Assembly (NCBI GenBank): GCA_021819035.1 | Contig: JAKASL010000002.1 | Location: 357,672-421,671, forward strand | Length of the DNA stretch: 64,000 nucleotides | Source: an archaeon | Lineage (GTDB): Archaea > Thermoproteota > Nitrososphaeria > Nitrososphaerales > Gagatemarchaeaceae | Reading direction: 5' to 3' | Shown: positions 1 to 7,518 of the stretch, piece by piece | Layout of the letters: every line of letters starts with the position of its first letter | Numbering within the stretch: the first letter of the stretch is position 1 | Position numbers and translations under genes: made by a program | Notes under the pieces: generated by a model | What the model saw: the letters and a program-made list of their open reading frames with translations, nothing else | What the model was told of the DNA's origin: nothing | The model's database searches: none

Positions 1-278
1 TTCTGCTCCGGGTGGGCGGGCATCTTCACGCACCCTCCGCTCTGGTCGTAGGTCCAGCCGTGGTAGGCGCATTCCAGCAGGTCGCCCTGGAGGCGGCCTA
101 GGGAAAGCTTGGTCCCCCTGTGGATGCAGAGGTCCTGCCAGACTTTCACGGCGCCGTGGACTCGCCAGGCGATCAGGTCTTCGCCGAGCAGTCGGACGGG
201 GAGGATCGCGCCTTCAGGGACGTCGATCGACCTGGCGATGGGGTGCCAGTCGTTGAGGAGAACCGGGTCCTCTATCAT
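1..278 (-). CDS. Rieske [2Fe-2S] oxygenase, N-terminal part (cut by window edge)
   Basis: Translation on the minus strand from the ATG at 278 runs open to the window edge. It carries both halves of a Rieske cluster site: CIHRG near residue 51 and CAYHGW near residue 70, followed by CVKMPAHPE, which is typical of ring-hydroxylating or PaO-like oxygenases. The catalytic iron domain would lie beyond the left edge, so the substrate cannot be inferred. The gene starts 10 bases after the stop of an APC permease on the same strand, so the two are probably cotranscribed and the permease may import its substrate. Family confident; exact function unknown. Confidence 0.85.
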   Translation of the reverse strand, partial: MIEDPVLLNDWHPIARSIDVPEGAILPVRLLGEDLIAWRVHGAVKVWQDLCIHRGTKLSLGRLQGDLLECAYHGWTYDQSGGCVKMPAHPEQ

Positions 279-288
279 TGTGGTCGGG

Positions 289-1896
289 TTACTCTGGAGG
301 GAGTTCCTTGTAGTTGATAGAGATGTCCATCCCTCTCTTCTTGTGGTACCAGCTGGAGGCCAGGTAGATGAGGGCGCCGGCGACCAGGGTGCCTATGGAA
401 TATGCGTATGTGATGTTGTTGAGGCCGGTGAAGCCGGGATTGGAGAGGAACTGGTATGCGACGAAGCCGAACACCAATACGTTGAGGGACCCTGCCAGGG
501 CGAGGAGCCCCCTGGACGAACCCGACTCCTTCCTGACGGCGTGCGCGACCGCAGCGAGGCCTACGAACATGAAGTAGATCATCGAGGCTATTATCGCTCC
601 GAATATCCCTGCTATAGTCCCGTAGTAGTAGGCCGTGATGCCTATCAGAGAGACTGTGATGACCCAGTCGATGAGCATCGCTACGACGGGCGACCCGAAC
701 CTGGAACTGACATAGGACAGCCTGGCCGGGAGGAACCTGTCCAGAGACTGGGCCAGGATATACCTCGAGAAGATTATCACCGCGTAGGCTATGACGGCGA
801 ACTGCAGAGCTACCCATCCAAGCCCGATGACCCAGGCGACCCACTGGTTGTTCGCGATGCCCATGGCGATGGAGAAGAAGTTCGGGCCGATGGTTGACTG
901 ATAGGCGTAGTCGTGGAAGAGGCCGTTGATGTACGGCATGCCTCCTACGTAGTATAGCACTGCGAAAGTCGAGGTAGCGAAGATGAACGTGATTACCGCC
1001 GAAGCTGGGACGTTCCACTTCAGCGCGCGGGAGCCCTTCATCTCAGAAGCGACCGCGGGACCCGCGTTGAGCCAAGGATAGATGAAAGCGAACATCACGG
1101 GCATCATGTAGATCATGTTGCCGAAGTTAAGGTCGAATGGGAGGCCGGATGGCTGGTAGGTCGAAGCGACCGCGCTGTAGGAACCGGTGCCGTTGAGGGC
1201 GACGTTGTTGTTGCCTGCGTAGGCGCCCGTGCCGTCGGCATAGTTCACGAGCGCGGAGTGCCCGCCTGCGAGGATGACAGCCATGGCTACGACGAGCGTT
1301 ACTGCACCGAAGGCCGCCAGGACGGTGACGAGCTTGTACCCCGCCTTCGGCTTCACGATGTTAATGGCTATCACGATGGTGAATGCGATGGCACCTACCG
1401 CGAACTGCCAGAAGCCTGGACTGAAGAGCACCGTCCACGAAGTGGTGGGGAAGCCGTAGGCGAAGCCCATCTCCGCGCCAACCCCACCAATCGAGTAGTC
1501 CAGCAGGATGGCTACAAGAGCTATGAAAGCCAGGGTCTCCATCGTGTATCCCCAAAATGAGAGGGTGCTTCCGGCGAACCCGCCGAAGTTCCTGGACAGC
1601 CAGACGTAGTCGCCCCCGGCCCTCGGATACCGGCGGGACATCATGGTGTAGACGATTATCTGTGGTATGGACAGCCCGAAGGCGATCATGGAGGCGACCA
1701 CCAGGTTTAGCCCCGCCACGTTGACGAACAGCAGCGTCGCCGCCGCAGAACCGGCCACGGTGGTGAGCAGTGGCCCTACGGACATGTTGCTGAAGTTGAG
1801 CGCGATGCTGTCGAGGAAGGAGACGTTCTTCACTAGGCCCGTGCTCTCTCTGACGAATACTGTCTGTTTCTTTTCGTCAGGCTGGGTGCTGCCCAT
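289..1896 (-). CDS. APC superfamily amino acid/polyamine permease
   Basis: 535-residue membrane protein with about 12 hydrophobic segments. The first carries the APC-type stretch SFLDSIALNFSNMSVGPLL, followed by SRRYPRAGGDYVWLSR, the usual region after the second membrane helix. I start it at ATG 1896 (MGSTQPDEKK) although the frame is open to 2127. A TATA-like TTATATA at about 1921-1928 lies 28 nt upstream, which fits a leaderless transcript, and the extra N-terminal residues do not resemble the family. It likely imports an amino acid or amine. The Rieske oxygenase gene follows at 10 nt, suggesting uptake and oxidation of one compound; the substrate is unknown. Confidence 0.85.
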   Translation of the reverse strand: MGSTQPDEKKQTVFVRESTGLVKNVSFLDSIALNFSNMSVGPLLTTVAGSAAATLLFVNVAGLNLVVASMIAFGLSIPQIIVYTMMSRRYPRAGGDYVWLSRNFGGFAGSTLSFWGYTMETLAFIALVAILLDYSIGGVGAEMGFAYGFPTTSWTVLFSPGFWQFAVGAIAFTIVIAINIVKPKAGYKLVTVLAAFGAVTLVVAMAVILAGGHSALVNYADGTGAYAGNNNVALNGTGSYSAVASTYQPSGLPFDLNFGNMIYMMPVMFAFIYPWLNAGPAVASEMKGSRALKWNVPASAVITFIFATSTFAVLYYVGGMPYINGLFHDYAYQSTIGPNFFSIAMGIANNQWVAWVIGLGWVALQFAVIAYAVIIFSRYILAQSLDRFLPARLSYVSSRFGSPVVAMLIDWVITVSLIGITAYYYGTIAGIFGAIIASMIYFMFVGLAAVAHAVRKESGSSRGLLALAGSLNVLVFGFVAYQFLSNPGFTGLNNITYAYSIGTLVAGALIYLASSWYHKKRGMDISINYKELPPE

Positions 1897-1973
1897 CGGA
1901 ACATGCCAAAAAGATGCGTGTATATAACAAGGTCTTAGCACATAGTTGTGAATCCAGCTACAGGGTGTGAAAA

Positions 1974-2141
1974 TCAGTACCCTATCTCTGAACTGGGACG
2001 AAGGTGGCGCATGGACTTTACCCTGCCGCACTTCTTGCATCTGTAGAGACCTCTCCCCCTGGGGTTGTAGTCCCTTGTGTCGACCACAGCATCGTGCTCT
2101 GTCCTCGTCCCGCACCTTTCGCACCACCGATATTCTGCCAA
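1974..2141 (-). CDS. small zinc-ribbon protein
   Basis: About 55 residues with two CxxC knuckles (CERC near residue 7 and CKKC near residue 35), so probably a single zinc ribbon. The rest is basic and lacks a recognisable domain. The frame has only TTG and other non-ATG starts. I use TTG 2141 because the AT-rich element at 2168-2179 lies about 33 nt upstream; TTG 2171 is possible but sits on that element. Stand-alone zinc ribbons of this size in archaea often belong to transcription or translation, but nothing here fixes a role. It diverges from the DUF131 gene at 2206. Confidence 0.55.
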   Translation of the reverse strand: MAEYRWCERCGTRTEHDAVVDTRDYNPRGRGLYRCKKCGRVKSMRHLRPSSEIGY

Positions 2142-2167
2142 GGGCCTTGTTCTCAGTCCCGACCCCC

Positions 2168-2179
2168 GCAAAAACCTTT
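2168..2179. promoter_or_regulatory. TATA-like element shared by divergent genes
   Basis: The AT-rich run AAAAACCTTTA reads as a TATA-like box in either direction. It lies about 32 nt before the GTG of the DUF131 gene (2206, plus) and about 33 nt before TTG 2141 of the zinc-ribbon gene (minus). No other AT-rich box is present in the short interval. Confidence 0.4.
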
Positions 2180-2205
2180 AGCGGCAGGGGCGCAAAAGAG
2201 CGCCC

Positions 2206-2436
2206 GTGGCGGAGCTCGTCATCGCTGGGGTGTTTCTCATCGTGGCAGGGCTGGTGTTCGTGTTCGCTTCGTCGCTCTTTGGCGCCCGGGGTGAGAGAGG
2301 AAGGGTTAGAGGGGGCGCAGTCGTCATGCTAGGGCCGGTTCCAATCGTCTTCGGCTCTGACGCGAGGTGGGCCAGCATCGCTATCGCCCTGGCTCTGGTC
2401 CTGATGTTGGTCTACATCCTGGGGGCTCTCAGGTGA
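2206..2436 (+). CDS. DUF131 / TIGR00304 membrane protein (copy 1)
   Basis: 76 residues: an N-terminal membrane helix, a short Arg-rich loop, the family hallmark GGAVVMLGPVPIVFGSD near residues 36-51, and a second membrane helix. This is the archaeal TIGR00304/DUF131 family, whose function is unknown. The GTG start at 2206 sits about 30 nt after a TATA-like element, so the transcript is probably leaderless. Its stop codon overlaps the start of a second copy (GTGA, 4 nt), so the pair should be translated together and may form a heteromer. Confidence 0.8.
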   Translation: MAELVIAGVFLIVAGLVFVFASSLFGARGERGRVRGGAVVMLGPVPIVFGSDARWASIAIALALVLMLVYILGALR

Positions 2437-2681
2437 GAGGGGCGTTGCTCGCGGCGGGCTTACTGATGGTTGCCGTCGGGTTTGGGATGGTGTTCGCCGC
2501 CACACTGGGTGATGGGAGCACCTCGGTGGGAGGGGCTGTGTTCATAGGGCCGTTCCCGATCGTGTTCGGGTCGGGGAGCGACGGATGGCCGCTGGCCCTG
2601 GGGTCGCTGCTGGTCGGGGCGGTGATGGTGGGTCTCATCCTGATCTGGGGATATCACTTTGCGGCGAAGGGCGAAGAGTGA
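2433..2681 (+). CDS. DUF131 / TIGR00304 membrane protein (copy 2)
   Basis: 82 residues with the same plan as its upstream neighbour: membrane helix, the motif GGAVFIGPFPIVFGSG, second membrane helix, short charged tail. The start is the GTG at 2433, inside the GTGA overlap with copy 1; the frame extends further upstream to 2367 but that part lies inside copy 1 and has no membrane-like pattern. A tandem duplication is the simplest origin. Function unknown. A 22-codon frame follows at about 2690-2758 but has no support as a gene. Confidence 0.8.
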   Translation: MRGALLAAGLLMVAVGFGMVFAATLGDGSTSVGGAVFIGPFPIVFGSGSDGWPLALGSLLVGAVMVGLILIWGYHFAAKGEE

Positions 2682-3116
2682 GCCAAGTGGATGAGGGGCG
2701 CGGAGTTCAGGAGAGCCGTCTTTGCCGTCGGCGCAGTGTCCTTCGTGGCTGCTAGATAGACATCGTCCAGCCATGTCAATCTAGTCTGACGTACGAACCA
2801 AGAAGCACATAGTGACGAAGAGCCCTCAGCCGCCGATGGGGCAGTGTCCTACAGGGGTGCGACTGCGGCTACAGCCTTCATTACTATGGGTCTACACTTC
2901 GGCAGCCGAGGGGCGCATCGCCGACTCCATCTTCATGACTCCTGATTTTCAGAAGTCAATGTGGAGCGTGGTGCGTCTTTGTCTTTTCATCAGGCAACCG
3001 CCTGAGTCGTCAGCCGCGAGTCGACAGGGAGGAAAGTCTGTGAAGCCAACCGCCGACCCGTCCGTGGCCTGCGAGGGAAGCATTAAATAGAAAGCCGTGC
3101 GCAAGCGTTCTTTAAG
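2682..3116. other. intergenic stretch without a convincing gene
   Basis: No frame here has family-like features. The only clear element is the AT-rich TTAAATAG at about 3083-3090, which lies 28-30 nt before the hesB start and is its likely TATA box. An AGGAAAGTC string at 3029-3038 resembles the RNase P RNA P4 strand but lacks the rest of that RNA. Confidence 0.5.
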
Positions 3117-3464
3117 ATGCAGCAGGTACAACCACTTGTAGTGATGACACCCGTCGCCAGGCAGAAGATTGGCGAGGTTCTGGAACAGGAGAAGGCGACG
3201 GATGCATATCTGAAGATAGAAGTCTACCAGGGGGGCGGATGTGCCTGCAGCGGCGGGTACAGGTACGCGCTGAGCCTGGAAAGGCAGCCCGGGACCACAG
3301 ACGTCGTGGAAGAGGTCGACGGGCTCAAGGTGATGGCCGCCAAGGGCGACGCAGAGGTTCTCAGGGGGTCGAAGATCGATTACATCGATGGGCTGCAAAG
3401 GACAGGATTCAAGATAGACAACCCGAATATTCGTTCGGATTCCTGCGGCTGCGGCGGGCACTAG
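3117..3464 (+). CDS. A-type iron-sulfur carrier, HesB/IscA family
   Basis: 115 residues with the three cysteine positions of A-type carriers: a first one in GGGCACSGGYRYAL near residue 43, and the C-terminal pair in SCGCGG. These proteins bind an iron or [Fe-S] unit and pass it to client apoproteins in the cytosol. Length is normal for the family. ATG 3117 is 28 nt after a TATA-like TTAAATAG. No other Fe-S assembly gene is adjacent. A fragment resembling the last 20 codons recurs at 6056-6118, ahead of fumarase. Confidence 0.9.
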   Translation: MQQVQPLVVMTPVARQKIGEVLEQEKATDAYLKIEVYQGGGCACSGGYRYALSLERQPGTTDVVEEVDGLKVMAAKGDAEVLRGSKIDYIDGLQRTGFKIDNPNIRSDSCGCGGH

Positions 3465-3580
3465 TCGGAATCAGTTCCGTCAGTCTTGGCGCGTTCATTG
3501 CACATACTGCAAGGGACGCGATATTTATGCCCCAACCTTGGATTTGCTGGCACTTCGCTAGTGCTTGACTGGCACATTCA

Positions 3581-3639
3581 GCGCCGTTTTTGGTACTAGA
3601 TTAGCCGCTGGTACTCGATTGGGAATTTACCGCATATGC
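3581..3639. repeat. 59-bp dispersed direct repeat, copy A
   Basis: This segment matches 5490-5548 in the same orientation with three mismatches over 59 bases. Inside it a 12-mer of the form TGGTACTNGATT occurs twice, 18 bases apart. The two copies enclose a 1.85-kb stretch with the MazF/AbrB pair and a VOC protein. No protein family is visible in any frame. Confidence 0.8.
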
Positions 3640-3665
3640 CACCTCGACTGGAGGTTCGGACATTA

Positions 3666-3709
3666 GAGGCCAAGGGTTCGAGTCGGCCCAGATACCAACC
3701 CTTGGCCTC
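3666..3709. repeat. 13-bp perfect inverted repeat (hairpin)
   Basis: GAGGCCAAGGGTT at 3666-3678 pairs perfectly with AACCCTTGGCCTC at 3697-3709 around an 18-base loop. It lies just after repeat copy A and about 170 bases beyond the 3' end of mazF. It could be a terminator for the convergent hesB or mazF transcripts, or an end of a mobile segment; there is no T-run. Confidence 0.7.
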
Positions 3710-3880
3710 CCGTTGGGCATTCTCTCTTGAGTGATATGGTCTGGTCGGTATTTATCCGCCACTGAAAAAGTCGTGACAGAAACGCACTCCAACGGGTTCG
3801 ATTCCGACGGGAATCGGTAGGAAAACCGTGTCAGAACCGGTATCGATCTTTGAACCCGATACGAGGCATTCCTGGCGAGG

Positions 3881-4216
3881 CTATCCAAGGAGAGAAATCA
3901 GTCCGTTCTTGACTTTGGCAAGCTTCTGGGGAGAAACCTTTCCGAGCCCTTTCAGGACCAAACCCTTCTCCAATGTGAAGATTTTGTCATACTTTATCCG
4001 ACTTCGAACCGGAATGGAACCTTCAGTCATCTCTGAAGGGTCGAGAAGCACAGAGTTTCTGCGGTTCTCGAGATTCGAGGTAATGCCGCAGGAGATGAAA
4101 TCCTTGGAGGTTCTGTTATGCTTCTGACTCGACAAGACAAGAACCGGACGGCGCTTGATTTGTGAGAGGTCGGTGAAAGGAAATGGGACCAGCACCACTT
4201 CCCCGCTTTCAAGCAT
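3881..4216 (-). CDS. mazF: MazF/PemK-family toxin endoribonuclease
   Basis: 111 residues from ATG 4216. The N-terminus GEVVLVPFPFTDLSQIKRRP is the MazF/PemK signature: GdVvlvpFPFtd, then the basic KRRPVLVL strand. Members cut mRNA and are held inactive by the partner antitoxin. The start codon overlaps the antitoxin's last codons by 8 nt, so translation is coupled, antitoxin first. An ATG 15 nt upstream (4231) is an alternative; the frame extends to 4300 but that part does not fit the family. The pair lies inside the segment bounded by the 59-bp repeats, which suggests acquisition. No truncation is seen. Confidence 0.85.
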   Translation of the reverse strand: MLESGEVVLVPFPFTDLSQIKRRPVLVLSSQKHNRTSKDFISCGITSNLENRRNSVLLDPSEMTEGSIPVRSRIKYDKIFTLEKGLVLKGLGKVSPQKLAKVKNGLISLLG

Positions 4217-4475
4217 GGTCCCAAATGGCATCCTGTTCGTTCTCCCATAGCGCCTTAGCGCCTTTCTCCGAAAGCGCAAGCAGGTGTTTGAAGTCGTCAT
4301 TCATCAGCCGAGAAACGTCTTCGGATTTGGCAATCAACAGTTTCTCATCGCTCACCTGAAGCACCAATGTCTGACCCTTCCGTATGTTCAACCGCCTTCG
4401 AATATCGACGGGTATAGCCACCTGCCCCTTTTCGGATACGGTAACTGTTCTGAGTTGTGAGGGACTTCCGGCCAT
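4209..4475 (-). CDS. AbrB/SpoVT-type antitoxin (MazE-like)
   Basis: 88 residues. The first 50 form a swapped-hairpin AbrB DNA-binding domain: VTVSEKGQVAIPVDIRRRL, then KGQTLVLQV. The C-terminal 35 residues are acidic and helical, as expected for the part that wraps the toxin. It should neutralise the MazF-like toxin encoded directly downstream and repress the shared promoter. A TATA-like TTTATATG at about 4499-4506 is 28 nt before ATG 4475, indicating a leaderless message. Type II toxin-antitoxin pairing is inferred from order, overlap and families. Confidence 0.85.
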   Translation of the reverse strand: MAGSPSQLRTVTVSEKGQVAIPVDIRRRLNIRKGQTLVLQVSDEKLLIAKSEDVSRLMNDDFKHLLALSEKGAKALWENEQDAIWDHA

Positions 4476-4688
4476 GCGTGGTTTGTAGGAAATTTCTTAC
4501 ATATAAATGTTCACCATGCAATCACCTGAAAGGAGCCCTGGGGTGGCTGAAACTACTTCCCTTCCTGAATCAAGGCCGCCGCGTTCTACCAAGATCGCTG
4601 GTATAGGCATTCCATGTCCCCCTGAGAGCGGGACAAAATCCCATAAGCTAGTCCAGCGTGTACTCGCCGTGACGGGTATGAATAGACG
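4476..4688. other. intergenic, antitoxin promoter side
   Basis: Apart from the TATA-like box of the antitoxin gene near 4499-4506 I see nothing here. A 63-codon frame on the plus strand has no family-like features. Confidence 0.4.
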
Positions 4689-5114
4689 TCAGCGTTGAGC
4701 ACGTCGATTGACAATCTGCACCAGGTTTCCATCAGGATCTCCAACCCATGCGCCGCGCAGAATGCCGCCAAAGTTGTGAGGTAGGCTGAGGGAAGGAACA
4801 CCCTTGGCGGTCAGCCACGAGTACGCCGCGTCGACATCGTCCACCCAAAGAACTACTTCCGCACGCGGAGGTCCTCCACCCCCGGAAATGCCGTGGTCGC
4901 GCTTCAGGGCCTCGACTGTCACAACGCCCAACTTGAGGGGGCCCAGTTGCAATTCGACGTGAACTGGGGGCCCATCTTTTGGTGTTCGGAAGGTCTCGAT
5001 GAATCCCAAGAGGTCGCGGTAGAATCGGAGCGATCTCTCGATGTCGCTCACGTAGAGGTTAATCTGGGGTTCCTTGAACGCAGGGGGAAGGATTGGCGCC
5101 GCCGTTTCCGACAT
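4689..5114 (-). CDS. VOC / glyoxalase-fold protein
   Basis: 141 residues covering one vicinal-oxygen-chelate module pair: INLYVSDIERSLRFYRDLLGF at the start, VHVELQLGPLKLGVV in the middle, and the ending AWVGDPDGNLVQIV. Candidate metal ligands are the His in PPVHVEL and acidic residues near the C-terminus. Members include glyoxalase I, dioxygenases and antibiotic-resistance proteins; the substrate is not deducible. I start at ATG 5114 (MSETAAP), with CTTAAG about 30 nt upstream as a TATA-like box, rather than ATG 5139-5141. It lies between the two 59-bp repeats beside the toxin-antitoxin pair. Confidence 0.8.
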   Translation of the reverse strand: MSETAAPILPPAFKEPQINLYVSDIERSLRFYRDLLGFIETFRTPKDGPPVHVELQLGPLKLGVVTVEALKRDHGISGGGGPPRAEVVLWVDDVDAAYSWLTAKGVPSLSLPHNFGGILRGAWVGDPDGNLVQIVNRRAQR

Positions 5115-5622
5115 TGAATTCGGAAGTCTAAGGACCCACATTACTTAAGCGATACCGCGTGAATCGTCGTGTTCCGGTGGCTGTCAACTGGGCCAGTACT
5201 GCGGCTTCACGCCGAATGCCGCTATCGAGAGAGCGCGACGGATGGACCGCATGGCCGGCGAGGCTCATTGCACCTTCGTCAGCAATACCCTCATCCTATC
5301 GACGGAGTGAGGGCTATTCAACACTATGCGTGCAGTGATGTATGAATATGTGCTTGGTATCGAACCCCGGGGCATTCGATTCCGGCCCTTTTCCGGTGCT
5401 CCGGCAGCCAATGTAGCATCCTCATCGGCTGTGCAGGATAAAAGCACCACGGAGGATTCCCACGCCCCGGTCCTTGAATGGCGCGTTTAGCGCCGTTTTT
5501 GGTACTGGATTGGCCGCTGGTACTCGATTGGGAATTTACCGCACATGCACGATCGGGGGAGTCCCTCGGGACATGGGGAGGCCGAGGAAGTCTTCTCTCA
5601 TGGAACGCCAAAGTATCAGGGT
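5115..5622. other. intergenic stretch with repeat copy B
   Basis: This half-kilobase holds repeat copy B (5490-5548). A plus-strand frame near 5172-5309 reads like a gene scrap but matches no family I know. The rest looks non-coding. Confidence 0.4.
5490..5548. repeat. 59-bp dispersed direct repeat, copy B
   Basis: Second copy of the element at 3581-3639, same orientation, three transitions apart. Sequence on either side of the copies does not match, so the conserved unit is about 59 bp. Confidence 0.8.
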
Positions 5623-5889
5623 TTAGGTCTTCTGCTTCTTTTGCGCAGCTCCTACTTTCCTGGCATCGTACTCTAACATCTTCCAAATAGCAAGACCTAG
5701 CACCACTACCAGGGCAAATGCTATGACACCCAGACCATACAATGCAGCTGGCGATTGGACGCTTGGGACTGCGAAGGCGATGGCCAGAGCGGCAATGACG
5801 AGCCCAAAGGCAACGCCGATAACAGCGGCAGAATCCCGATGAAATGTCGCCTTCGCGTCATTGAAATCCGGAGGATTCTCCTTCGCCAC
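5623..5889 (-). CDS. small two-helix membrane protein, unknown
   Basis: 88 residues: a charged N-terminus of about 20 residues, two hydrophobic segments (roughly 22-42 and 50-70), and a Lys-rich tail ending KKQKT. I do not recognise the family. The start is GTG 5889, chosen because CTTTTATC at about 5916-5924 is a TATA-like box 30 nt upstream. It has no close partner on the same strand and lies just outside repeat copy B. Confidence 0.55.
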   Translation of the reverse strand: MAKENPPDFNDAKATFHRDSAAVIGVAFGLVIAALAIAFAVPSVQSPAALYGLGVIAFALVVVLGLAIWKMLEYDARKVGAAQKKQKT

Positions 5890-6055
5890 ATAGCCACATT
5901 TCGCTCTCTCTCATCAGATAAAAGGCCTTGTCCCGGTGAGCCCGATTCAGCCAAAGCCTTGACGAGAAGCCGATACTATGGGTTCAGACTGATGCCGTGA
6001 GCCAGGGGACCAGGTCAATCTTGGTCTCCCTACCTATCACAGAGACTCCAGCCGC

Positions 6056-6118
6056 GGGTTCCTTCTCCAGAACCCAAACGTCCCCGTAGGAGAATCCTGC
6101 GGCTGCGGCGGGCGCTGA
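6056..6118 (+). pseudogene. hesB/iscA-like 3' remnant
   Basis: Reading 6056-6118 in one frame gives GFLLQNPNVPVGESCGCGGR and a stop. This parallels the end of the HesB protein at 3117-3464 (GFKIDNPN then SCGCGG). The frame opens at about 5995, and the first Cys region of the family is missing upstream, so only the C-terminus survives. It may be a decayed second copy or the trace of a duplication. It sits directly before the fumarase promoter. Confidence 0.5.
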
Positions 6119-6164
6119 TTCGGACAAGAACTTAAGAGCAGACGCCTCTTCCTCCCACCCCACA

Positions 6165-7490
6165 TTGAAATATGTGGAGGGTTCGAAGCGGGTGTTTCTC
6201 AGCACGGGCACGAGGTTCCCGCGCGAGGTAATCTGGGCCGTAGGCGCGATCAAGCTCGCAGCTGCAAAGTCCAACATGGCGCTCGGGCTCCTGAACGATG
6301 ACATAGGGAAGGCCATCCATTCGAAGGCGAGGGAGCTGATGGAAGGAGCGCACGACCAGTCCATCGTCGTGGACGTGTTCCAGACGGGCTCGGGGACTGG
6401 ATTGAACATGAACGCCAACGAAGTGCTCGCAGAGCTCGCGTCCGCTCAGCTTGGCAAGAAAGTCCATCCGAACGACCATGTCAACATGGGGCAGTCGTCC
6501 AACGACGTCGGGCCGAGCGCAGTGAGGGTCGCAGCTGCCGTGGCGGTGGAACGCGAACTTATCCCCGCACTCAGAGACATGAGCCGGAGCCTGGAGAAGG
6601 CATCCAGGAAGACCGCAAAGGTGTACAAGGCTGGGAGGACTCACCTCAGGGACGCCCTTCCGGTGACCATGGGGCAGGAGTTTGGGGCCTACGCGGACGA
6701 ATTCTCAAGGGACACCCGGCTGGTACGCGAGACAATGCGCCACCTGCTCGAGCTCCCAATTGGGGGGACCGCGGTAGGGACCGGAATCAACACGGACCCC
6801 AAGTTCGGAGGAATGGTGGCCTCAGAGATAGCCCGACTATCAGGGCTCCGGTTCAGGAGCGCGAGGAATAAGTTTAGACCCACCCGCCTGCTGACCGACA
6901 TGTCCTCGCTGAGCGGAGCTATGAGGACGGTGAGCATAGGCCTCTACAGACTCTGTCAGGACCTCAGGCTCATGTTCTCCGGCCCGCTTACCGGCCTGGG
7001 GGAGATCGACATACCGACCCAGGAAGAGGTAGCTGGGAGCAGCATCATGCCCGGGAAGACGAACCCGGTAACTGTGGAGAGCGCACTGTTGGCGTCGGCT
7101 GAGGTCGCAGGGCTGGACAGCGCGAACGCCGTGGCGGCGTCCCTCGGGGAGTTCGAGCTTGCCATGGGGGTCCCCCTGATGGGCTACAACCTGGTCCTAC
7201 AGGCGAAGCTGCTCTCTGAGGCGCTGCGCAAGGTCGCGAGCCTTGTGATAGACCACGTCGTACCGATGAAGGCAAGAGCGCAAAACTACGCGGAGACGAG
7301 CCAGGCACTAGTCACCCTGATTTCACCGAAGATAGGATACGACAAGGCGTCGGCCCTCGGGAAGAAGATTGCGAAGGGGGCGGCGATCAGGCCCGCGCTA
7401 AAGGAACTGGGACTCACCCCCAAGGAGATAGAGTCGGTCCTAGACATGAAGAACCTGGTCAAGCCAGGAATACCTGCAAAGAAGATCTAG
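6165..7490 (+). CDS. fumC: class II fumarate hydratase
   Basis: 441 residues of the fumarase/aspartase superfamily; it interconverts fumarate and malate in the citric acid cycle. Visible family blocks are TGSGTGLNMNANEV, the substrate-binding NMGQSSND, AGRTHLRDALPVTMGQEF, and the catalytic-loop signature GSSIMPGKTNPV near residue 286. The N-terminus is some 15-20 residues shorter than usual: no upstream in-frame start is visible, and TTG 6165 lies about 30 nt after AACTTAAGAG, so the short form may be real. Aspartase is less likely given the GKTNP loop, but substrate is assigned by family only. Confidence 0.9.
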   Translation: MKYVEGSKRVFLSTGTRFPREVIWAVGAIKLAAAKSNMALGLLNDDIGKAIHSKARELMEGAHDQSIVVDVFQTGSGTGLNMNANEVLAELASAQLGKKVHPNDHVNMGQSSNDVGPSAVRVAAAVAVERELIPALRDMSRSLEKASRKTAKVYKAGRTHLRDALPVTMGQEFGAYADEFSRDTRLVRETMRHLLELPIGGTAVGTGINTDPKFGGMVASEIARLSGLRFRSARNKFRPTRLLTDMSSLSGAMRTVSIGLYRLCQDLRLMFSGPLTGLGEIDIPTQEEVAGSSIMPGKTNPVTVESALLASAEVAGLDSANAVAASLGEFELAMGVPLMGYNLVLQAKLLSEALRKVASLVIDHVVPMKARAQNYAETSQALVTLISPKIGYDKASALGKKIAKGAAIRPALKELGLTPKEIESVLDMKNLVKPGIPAKKI

Positions 7491-7518
7491 CGGGGTTTTC
7501 AGCCGCAAACGTGCGTAT

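Noticed and set aside
275..1018. 247-codon frame overlapping the permease on the same strand
   Set aside because: Shadow frame of the permease: Arg/His-rich, no membrane pattern.
3029..3038. AGGAAAGTC, resembling the P4 strand of RNase P RNA
   Set aside because: The remaining 250-300 nt of such an RNA would overlap the hesB gene and promoter, and no partner P4 strand is visible.
3601..3888. 95-codon minus-strand frame with DSNPWPL, and a similar one at 5324-5686
   Set aside because: The shared part (AVNSQSSTSG) is just the 59-bp repeat read in translation; no protein family is matched.
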